In this document: piece by piece, positions 5,923 through 10,467 of the stretch
Position numbering within the stretch: position 1 is the stretch's first letter
How the letters are laid out: each line of letters starts with the position of its first letter
Assembly: GCA_015484935.1 (NCBI GenBank)
Contig: WFUQ01000060.1
Location: forward strand, 1-10,467
Direction: 5' to 3'
Length of the DNA stretch: 10,467 nucleotides
From: Gammaproteobacteria bacterium
GTDB taxonomy: Bacteria; Pseudomonadota; Gammaproteobacteria; SZUA-229
Notes under the pieces: model-generated
What the model saw: the letters and a program-made list of their open reading frames with translations, nothing else
The model's database searches: none
What the model was told of the DNA's origin: nothing
Made by a program: the position numbers and the translations under genes

Positions 5923-7356
5923 TCAGAATTGCTTGTAGACAAAAGCACTGTTATCGAACTCACCGAGACCGAAGACCATGATCAGTAATACTATATAGAT
6001 GATATGACGGTAAGGCAGGGCGATGCGGGCGATATCGAGAGCGTGTTCTCTGTTACGTTGCAGCCATTCGGTCAGCATGAACAGGGCGAAGATCATCATC
6101 AACATGCCGGGGAATTTTTCGGGGCGGCTGAACAGATCGGCAGAGACGATAGCACTGATATAGTCGAGTGTGCCAGAGACAGATTCTGTCTTCAGCAACA
6201 GGAATGCCAATGCGATGATGCACAGCATGAACAGCATCTTGAGCGCATGCACAGGCGAGGGTATCAGGACATCATCGTAGTTATTCACCTGATTGACGCT
6301 GCCCGCGGTGACCAGCGGGATGAAATAGATCGCCTGCAATACGCCGAAGGCGACATACGCCCATGCAGCGCCATGCCAGATACCGATGACAAAAAATGTG
6401 ATCGAGATGGCAAGCATAGTGCCGGCCTTGCCATAGCTGCGGAATATAAAAGTCAGTGGGGTGTAAAGGTAATCCATCGCCCAGGTGGACAAGGAGATGT
6501 GCCACCGTCGCCAGAAATCGCTGATGCTGGTCGAGAACAGAGGGGTGGCAAAGTTGATCGACAGTCTGATACCGAATAATTTGGAGATACCCAGCGCCAT
6601 GTTGGTGTAACCGGAGAAATCGCAGTACATATAGAACAGATACAGAAATGCGCCGACGAGCAGCGTACTTGCGCGCTGGTCAGCGACGTTATCGAATATG
6701 GGGTTGAGCGCGTTTTCCAATCCATTCGCCAGTACCACCTTGGCGAACAACCCCCAAAGAAACTGCCTGCAGCCATCTGCAGCGAGCTGGTAATCGAATT
6801 GTCGTGCATGGCTGATCTGTGGCAGAAACCGCTGTGCCCGTTCGATCGGTCCGGCGACGATCTTCGGGAAATAGGTCAGGTAGGTTGCGAAGGCGAGCGG
6901 GTCGTCGCAGGGTTCGATCTCTTCGTTATAGATATCGAGCAGGTAACCGATGGACTGGAAAGTGTAGAAACTGATGCCGAGTGGTAACAGGATCTTCAAC
7001 GAGCTGTAGGCGAAGTCGCTGCCGAAGACTGCGAGCAGGTCGATGATACTGTCGTAGAAGAAATTGAAGTACTTGAAATAACACAGGATGCCGATATTGA
7101 TGAGCAGACCGGTTATCAATACTAACTGCTGTTTTGATTCGCTCTTGCATCTGCGTATCGACAGTCCAAGCAGGTAGTTGATGATGACATTGAACAGGAT
7201 CAGTGAGAGGAAACGCAGATCGGCATAGCCGTAGAAAAAGATGCTGGTCCCCAGCAATATTATGTTTTGCGAACGACCTGATCTACGACCGAGGAACCAG
7301 TACAGAAAGAAAACGACAACAGCAAAAACTGCGAACTCGATAGAGTTGAACAACAT
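5923..7356 (-). CDS. MBOAT-family O-acyltransferase (AlgI/DltB-like)
   Basis: A 477-residue polytopic inner-membrane protein with the hallmarks of bacterial MBOAT enzymes that O-acylate exported polymers. Landmarks: N-terminal MLFNSIEFAVF and SIFFYGYADLRFL (38-50); YFKYFNFF (93-100); ILLPLGISFYTFQSIGYLLD (122-141); YFPKIVAGPIERAQRFLPQI (162-181); MYCDFSGYTNMALG (243-256); SISDFWRRWHISLSTW (277-292); and FVIGIWHGAAWAYVAFG (322-338). His-286 and His-328 are the two histidines conserved in the family; the second, in WHG, is the catalytic one in AlgI and DltB. Length fits AlgI-type better than DltB (about 400). The protein ends in FVYKQF (472-477), similar to the C-terminal tyrosine motif of DltX. 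The stop abuts the SGNH gene start, so the two are likely coupled. The acyl donor is inferred to be the aminoacyl carrier protein encoded just upstream. Confidence 0.93.
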   Translation of the reverse strand: MLFNSIEFAVFAVVVFFLYWFLGRRSGRSQNIILLGTSIFFYGYADLRFLSLILFNVIINYLLGLSIRRCKSESKQQLVLITGLLINIGILCYFKYFNFFYDSIIDLLAVFGSDFAYSSLKILLPLGISFYTFQSIGYLLDIYNEEIEPCDDPLAFATYLTYFPKIVAGPIERAQRFLPQISHARQFDYQLAADGCRQFLWGLFAKVVLANGLENALNPIFDNVADQRASTLLVGAFLYLFYMYCDFSGYTNMALGISKLFGIRLSINFATPLFSTSISDFWRRWHISLSTWAMDYLYTPLTFIFRSYGKAGTMLAISITFFVIGIWHGAAWAYVAFGVLQAIYFIPLVTAGSVNQVNNYDDVLIPSPVHALKMLFMLCIIALAFLLLKTESVSGTLDYISAIVSADLFSRPEKFPGMLMMIFALFMLTEWLQRNREHALDIARIALPYRHIIYIVLLIMVFGLGEFDNSAFVYKQF

Positions 7357-7400
7357 CGCTGGTTATATCGACAGGGGTAACACAGGCCAGTGAGTATCGC

Positions 7401-7643
7401 TTACTGCATCTTGCTCAGGATGAGATCCAGCAGGCTCGACATGTTCTTGAGCTTGTTAAGTTCTTTCAATTTGAACTTAACAGAAAACTTCTGTTCGATA
7501 CCGGTGATGATGGACATATGTGACAGGGAGTCCCAGCCGCTGACATCGGTCGCTGTCAGTTCTTCAGACATCACAAAATCATCGTGTTTCACAGTGTCGA
7601 TAATTATCGCTTTAACTGCTTCTGAAAGTTCATCTCTATTCAC
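7401..7643 (-). CDS. Acyl carrier protein (DltC-like phosphopantetheine carrier)
   Basis: An 80-residue carrier protein. The phosphopantetheine site is Ser-39 in VSGWDSLSHM (34-43), followed by the usual helix (IITGIEQKFSVKF) and helices three and four. Length agrees with DltC (about 78-80) and ordinary ACPs. The start is GTG at 7643, overlapping the stop of the upstream acetyltransferase gene (GTGA); GGAGA (complement of 7654-7658) lies ten bases ahead of it, supporting this start. No fatty acid synthesis genes are adjacent, while an adenylating ligase and an MBOAT are, so it probably carries an aminoacyl thioester made by the ligase at the end of the cassette. It needs a phosphopantetheinyl transferase, none of which is in the window. 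A 44-bp gap separates it from the MBOAT gene; no small DltX-like reading frame fits there. Confidence 0.9.
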   Translation of the reverse strand: MNRDELSEAVKAIIIDTVKHDDFVMSEELTATDVSGWDSLSHMSIITGIEQKFSVKFKLKELNKLKNMSSLLDLILSKMQ

Positions 7644-8308
7644 TGGAAAAGTATCTCCATCAGTAGTTTTTCGTTATGTGGCAGGAATGACAATACATCA
7701 TCCTCGCTGGACCGGTAGGACTGTTTCACCTCGAACCCCAGTCTCTCATACAGACCGATCGCGTTGTCGTTGTTGCAAAACACCTGGAGCTGCCCCCTGG
7801 TGACTTCACGATGTGTTTTTTTTGTGTGCTCGATATGGGCTTCGATCAAACGAGCAGCCAGACCATGACCACGTGCTTCAGGCGCAACATAGACATATTC
7901 GAACTGCAGGGTTGCTGTCTCACGTTCTATGGACAGTCCTTTCATAAGATGTGCGTTATCACGCATGGTCATCAGGTTCGAATGAGGAAAAGTATAGCCA
8001 ATAAGGTTGGCTTTAGCCTGATTTGACGGCAGTTCATCACCTGCATTTTCCACCCAGCCTGCGGTCGCTGCGACCGGGCTGTTATCTTTTTCTGCCAACA
8101 GAAAACTGTCGATGGACAGTTCACAACCTTCGATCTCTTCTTCCAGCATCGATATCAGATAGGTTTTCAGTTGAGTCTCATCCAGACCGAACAGGGTAGC
8201 GAGCCCACAGCGAGTCGTGCCGCTCTTTTCTGCACCGATGATGGCATCGGAGATGAAATCTGTATCGGAGAGGGTTGCGTGGCGGATTGTGAAATCAGTA
8301 TCGGTCAT
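7640..8308 (-). CDS. GNAT-family N-acetyltransferase
   Basis: A 222-residue GCN5-related acyltransferase and the first gene of the - strand cassette. Motif A is clear: QFEYVYVAPEARGHGLAARLI (135-155), with R-G-H-G-L-A as the acetyl-CoA pyrophosphate loop after a beta strand. Motif B follows: LQVFCNNDNAIGLYERLGFEV (174-194), with the N-x-x-A-x-x-L-Y-x-x-x-G-F pattern. The first 130 residues are less typical and longer than in minimal GNATs, possibly a substrate pocket or dimer region. ATG at 8308 is used; I see no strong ribosome site. The four-base overlap with the carrier protein gene ties it to the acylation cassette. The substrate is unknown: it might N-acylate an amino acid or sugar used by the pathway, or modify a protein. 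Classical dlt operons lack such a gene. Confidence 0.88.
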   Translation of the reverse strand: MTDTDFTIRHATLSDTDFISDAIIGAEKSGTTRCGLATLFGLDETQLKTYLISMLEEEIEGCELSIDSFLLAEKDNSPVAATAGWVENAGDELPSNQAKANLIGYTFPHSNLMTMRDNAHLMKGLSIERETATLQFEYVYVAPEARGHGLAARLIEAHIEHTKKTHREVTRGQLQVFCNNDNAIGLYERLGFEVKQSYRSSEDDVLSFLPHNEKLLMEILFQ

Positions 8309-8380
8309 GTCGTGTGCAGTGAAGGTGGTTATCGCTGTGATCGTCAGGTTTTTTCTGTGAACCCTGTCCAGTGGTGATGG

Positions 8381-8419
8381 TTTATCGATCGAGCGTATTC
8401 TGTTTACTTTATCGATAGA
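8381..8419. repeat. Pair of 12-bp direct repeats TTTATCGATNGA
   Basis: TTTATCGATCGA (8381-8392) and TTTATCGATAGA (8408-8419) differ at one base and start 27 bp apart. Each contains the palindrome ATCGAT. They lie 73-111 bp upstream of the acetyltransferase start and 150-188 bp upstream of purE, so a role as tandem operator half-sites for the cassette is possible. Chance similarity in an AT-rich region is the main alternative. Confidence 0.4.
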
Positions 8420-8491
8420 TGTCTATAAAAGACTAGTTCAATCTGCCTGTATTGCCCTGTGGACTGTGTTTTTTCAGACGGTCTGCGGCGA

Positions 8492-8520
8492 TTTAGTAAA
8501 AATCGTGACATTCATATAGA
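8492..8520 (+). promoter_or_regulatory. Possible sigma-70 promoter for purE
   Basis: TTTAGT (8492-8497) and TATAGA (8515-8520) are spaced by 17 bases and match the -35 and -10 consensus at three and four of six positions. Transcription would start near 8527, about 40 bases ahead of the chosen purE start. The match is weak and position is the main support. Confidence 0.25.
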
Positions 8521-8568
8521 ATGACTGCCTTTTTCTCAAAACGTGGGCCTCCATGTGGGATCGATAGC

Positions 8569-9063
8569 ATGACAGCTATGAAAGTCGGTGTAGTGATGGG
8601 TAGCCAGAGTGACTGGCCGGTGATGCAGCACGCGGTCGCGATACTGGAAGAATTTGGTGTGGATTGCGAAGCGAAGGTGGTGTCTGCACATCGTACACCT
8701 GATCTGCTGTACCAGTATGCCGAATCTGCCAGAGAGCAGGGGTTTGCCTGCATCATCGCGGGTGCCGGTGGTGCTGCGCACCTGCCGGGGATGCTGGCTG
8801 CCAAGACCACACTGCCGGTGCTGGGTGTGCCGGTGCAGTCGAAACATCTCAAAGGTATGGATTCCCTGTTATCTATCGTGCAGATGCCCAAAGGCATACC
8901 GGTGGCGACCTTCGCGATCGGTGAAGCGGGGGCTGCCAATGCGGCTCTGGCTGCTGTCGCCATACTGGCGGTCAATGATGTGGCGCTGGCTGAAAAGCTG
9001 GCGAGTTTCCGAAAGCAACAGGCCGATAGTGTGCTGGCGATGAGCCTGCCACCCGAACAATAA
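8569..9063 (+). CDS. purE: N5-carboxyaminoimidazole ribonucleotide mutase PurE
   Basis: A 164-residue class I PurE, which converts N5-CAIR to CAIR in purine synthesis, in the cytoplasm, usually as an octamer. Signatures: [11 protein letters not shown] (10-20), the phosphate-binding loop; VVSAHRTPD (37-45) with His-41, equivalent to the catalytic His-45 of the E. coli enzyme; [12 protein letters not shown] (64-75); [20 protein letters not shown] (87-106); and [19 protein letters not shown] (109-127). The frame also has an ATG at 8521, but the added 16 residues look non-homologous; the ATG at 8569 has GGGA at 8557-8560 eight bases ahead and gives the normal length. An ATG at 8578 is a third option. 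purK follows four bases after the stop, so the two are co-transcribed and supply consecutive steps. Confidence 0.97.
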   Translation: MTAMKVGVVMGSQSDWPVMQHAVAILEEFGVDCEAKVVSAHRTPDLLYQYAESAREQGFACIIAGAGGAAHLPGMLAAKTTLPVLGVPVQSKHLKGMDSLLSIVQMPKGIPVATFAIGEAGAANAALAAVAILAVNDVALAEKLASFRKQQADSVLAMSLPPEQ

Positions 9064-9067
9064 GACT

Positions 9068-10195
9068 ATGACGCAGGTGATATTACCCGGTGCTACGCTC
9101 GGCGTACTCGGTGGAGGACAGCTGGGTCGGATGTTCTGTACCGCCGCGCGAAGCATGGGCTACCAGCTGGTGGTGATGGATCCGGACAGCGACAGTCCTG
9201 CCGGCGCCATCGCGGATCGGCACATCTGCGCGGATTACACCGATAAGGCTGCTCTCGATCAGCTGGCAGAAGCCTGTGATGTCATCACCACCGAATTCGA
9301 GAACATCCCGGCTGCCAGTCTGAATCATCTGGCACGATCGACCCGGGTATACCCGGATGCGAAAGCACTGGAGATCGCCCAGCATCGTGCACGTGAAAAA
9401 GCCTTCGCCCGGCAGGCAGGCCTGCAACCGGCACCGTATCACCTGATAAGTAGCGATGATGATATCGCAGCGGCTTTTGCCAGCATCGGTGCACCGGCTA
9501 TCCTGAAAAGCGCCACGCTGGGCTATGACGGCAAGGGGCAGGCGGTGATCACGTCCGAGCAGACATTGTTCGATGCATTCCAGAACATGGGGGGTGTCGA
9601 GTGTGTGCTGGAACAGAAGATCGATATCGAGACCGAGATTTCCATCATCGTGGCGCGTAATCACGAGGGAGACTCAGGCTGTTTTCCGGCTGCCGAGAAC
9701 GTGCATGTGAACGGGGTATTGCACACCAGTGCGGTACCGGCGAAAGTCAGCACGCAGATGACCGAGCTGGCAGAACAGCAGGCGACCAGTCTGGCTGAGG
9801 CGCTGGATTACGTCGGCATACTGGCGGTCGAATTTTTCATCTCGGCACAGGGTGAACTGCTATTCAATGAGATGGCACCGCGGCCGCATAATTCCGGGCA
9901 TTACACCAAAGATGCCTGTGTCACTTCCCAGTTTGAACAGCAGACCCGTATGATCTGCGGTCTGCCAGTGGGCGATACCCGCCTGACCTCACCGGTGGTG
10001 ATGGTGAATATGTTGGGTGATCTGTGGCAGCCGGACTGGATGCACATCCTCGGTGAGAGCAATATCAAGCTCCATCTGTATGGTAAGAAGCAGGCACGAC
10101 CCGGTCGCAAGATGGGGCATTTCAATGTGCTGGCGGAGTCGGTCGAGGTAGCCTTTGCAACAGCAGAGAGCGTATTTGCGAAGTTGACTTCGTAG
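9068..10195 (+). CDS. purK: N5-carboxyaminoimidazole ribonucleotide synthase PurK
   Basis: A 375-residue ATP-grasp enzyme that makes N5-CAIR from AIR, ATP and bicarbonate, feeding PurE encoded immediately upstream. Domains in order: N-terminal nucleotide-binding fold with LGVLGGGQLGRMF (11-23) and VITTEFENIP (72-81); ATP-grasp with EKAFARQAGL (110-119), PAILKSATLGYDGKGQAVI (143-161), LEQKIDIETEISIIVAR (181-197) and VEFFISAQGELLFNEMAPRP (254-273) followed by HNSGHYT (274-280), including the metal- and phosphate-binding Glu/Asn region; then the C-terminal domain with LHLYGKKQARPGRKMGHFNV (335-354). Length is slightly above the E. coli enzyme (355). No strong ribosome site precedes ATG 9068, which fits translational coupling to purE. 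Confidence 0.97.
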   Translation: MTQVILPGATLGVLGGGQLGRMFCTAARSMGYQLVVMDPDSDSPAGAIADRHICADYTDKAALDQLAEACDVITTEFENIPAASLNHLARSTRVYPDAKALEIAQHRAREKAFARQAGLQPAPYHLISSDDDIAAAFASIGAPAILKSATLGYDGKGQAVITSEQTLFDAFQNMGGVECVLEQKIDIETEISIIVARNHEGDSGCFPAAENVHVNGVLHTSAVPAKVSTQMTELAEQQATSLAEALDYVGILAVEFFISAQGELLFNEMAPRPHNSGHYTKDACVTSQFEQQTRMICGLPVGDTRLTSPVVMVNMLGDLWQPDWMHILGESNIKLHLYGKKQARPGRKMGHFNVLAESVEVAFATAESVFAKLTS

Positions 10196-10210
10196 CAGCA
10201 GTGGTCATTT

Positions 10211-10239
10211 CCGGGCGGTTATTGAAAAGCCGCAGCCGG
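10211..10239. terminator. Possible weak hairpin between convergent purK and rhlB-like genes
   Basis: CCGGGCGG (10211-10218) can pair with CCGC (10230-10233) and CCGG (10236-10239), with a two-base bulge, and TT/AA pairs can extend it toward the loop. It lies in the 54-bp gap between the two convergent stops, where a bidirectional terminator is expected. No proper T tract follows on either strand, so this is a weak call. Confidence 0.25.
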
Positions 10240-10249
10240 ATTTCCTGGC

Positions 10250-10467
10250 TTATCTTCTGGGGCGGCTACCACCGGAATGGCGGCGCGACGAAGAATGGCG
10301 ACCGCCGGATTTATTCCTGTTGTGCGGTGGACGTGGTTTGCGTTCCCGCTTGATCGGTGGTTTTGGCTTGACCAGTAATTCGGCCGTGACCTTCTCATTG
10401 TTTATGCGATGCCCGATATATTCTTCGATATCCATCAGATAATGTGCGTAATCCTCGCAGGCGAAGC
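10250..10467 (-). CDS. rhlB: ATP-dependent DEAD-box RNA helicase RhlB-like, C-terminal end
   Basis: The frame is open to the window edge, so this is the last 71 codons of a longer gene ending at TAA (complement of 10250-10252). The first visible residues, FACEDYAHYLMDIEEYIGHRI, match the end of the helicase C domain of RhlB (E. coli has [20 protein letters not shown]). What follows is a basic, disordered tail rich in Arg, Lys, Pro, Ser and Gly (KPKPPIKRERKPRPP, then SGGRHSSSRRHSGGSRPRR), as expected for the RNA- or partner-binding extension of RhlB. RhlB unwinds RNA and in E. coli joins the RNase E degradosome. The catalytic motifs are outside the window, so another gammaproteobacterial DEAD-box helicase such as RhlE remains possible. 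The gene is convergent with purK. Confidence 0.82.
   Translation of the reverse strand, partial: FACEDYAHYLMDIEEYIGHRINNEKVTAELLVKPKPPIKRERKPRPPHNRNKSGGRHSSSRRHSGGSRPRR

Larger units (their letters stand above)
8309..8568. other. Divergent intergenic region between the acylation cassette and purE
   Basis: This 260-bp stretch separates the - strand cassette from purE and must hold promoters for both directions. It contains a direct repeat (8381-8392 and 8408-8419), AT-rich segments around 8403-8430 and 8491-8520, and a run of T at 8469-8474. I see no convincing open reading frame, tRNA or riboswitch. No clear match to the E. coli PurR operator was found. Confidence 0.6.

Noticed and set aside
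6004..6579. 191-codon open frame on the + strand opposite the MBOAT gene
   Set aside because: It is antisense to a strongly supported MBOAT sequence; the translation is polar, Asp/Gln/Arg-rich and without motifs.
7357..7400. Search for a small DltX-like gene between the carrier protein and MBOAT genes
   Set aside because: The gap is only 44 bp, too short for a DltX of about 45-50 codons, and no such frame is seen.
8530..8546. Possible PurR operator (TTTTCTCAAAACGTGGG)
   Set aside because: Only a partial resemblance to one half of the E. coli PurR palindrome; the other half is missing.
8521..8568. Extended N terminus of PurE from the ATG at 8521
   Set aside because: The extra 16 residues do not resemble PurE, whereas the ATG at 8569 has a well-spaced GGGA and gives the normal enzyme length.
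9083..9664. 193-codon open frame on the - strand opposite purK
   Set aside because: Shadow of the conserved purK coding sequence; no domain and no upstream signals.

Overview
The window (about half G+C, densely coded, short gaps) looks like a chromosomal segment of a gammaproteobacterium. The best taxonomic hints are the purE-purK pair and the tail of an RhlB-type DEAD-box RNA helicase, plus a proton-channel/TonB-like cluster typical of Gram-negative envelopes. Species cannot be named from this sequence.

Left block, + strand, 1-3426: the end of a TPR protein, a 91-residue secreted protein, an ExbB/TolQ/MotA-type channel protein, two ExbD/TolR-type proteins and a TonB-like protein with an AgmX/PglI-type C-terminal domain. 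Most of these genes overlap or nearly touch, so they should form one operon. It would encode a proton-motive-force-driven inner-membrane motor that passes energy to the periplasm, organised like the AglRQS/ExbBD class. The first ExbD paralogue has Asn where the family carries the proton-binding Asp; the second keeps the Asp.

Middle block, - strand, 8308 down to 3442: a tightly packed five-gene cassette, read as GNAT acetyltransferase, acyl carrier protein, MBOAT O-acyltransferase, periplasmic SGNH/DltD-like protein and DltA-like amino acid adenylating ligase. It contains the logic of a Gram-positive dlt (D-alanylation) system: ligase activates an amino acid, carrier protein holds it as a thioester, MBOAT moves it across the membrane, and the SGNH protein finishes transfer to an envelope polymer. 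No separate DltX gene is seen, but the MBOAT ends in FVYKQF, which resembles the DltX C-terminal motif. The GNAT is an unexpected extra member. The acceptor polymer is unknown. This cassette is the most interesting part of the window.

Right block: a 260-bp divergent intergenic region (8309-8568) with an 11/12 direct repeat, then purE and purK on the + strand (carboxylation steps of purine synthesis), then the C-terminal 71 codons of an RhlB-like helicase on the - strand, convergent with purK. No tRNA, rRNA, CRISPR array or insertion sequence was seen.
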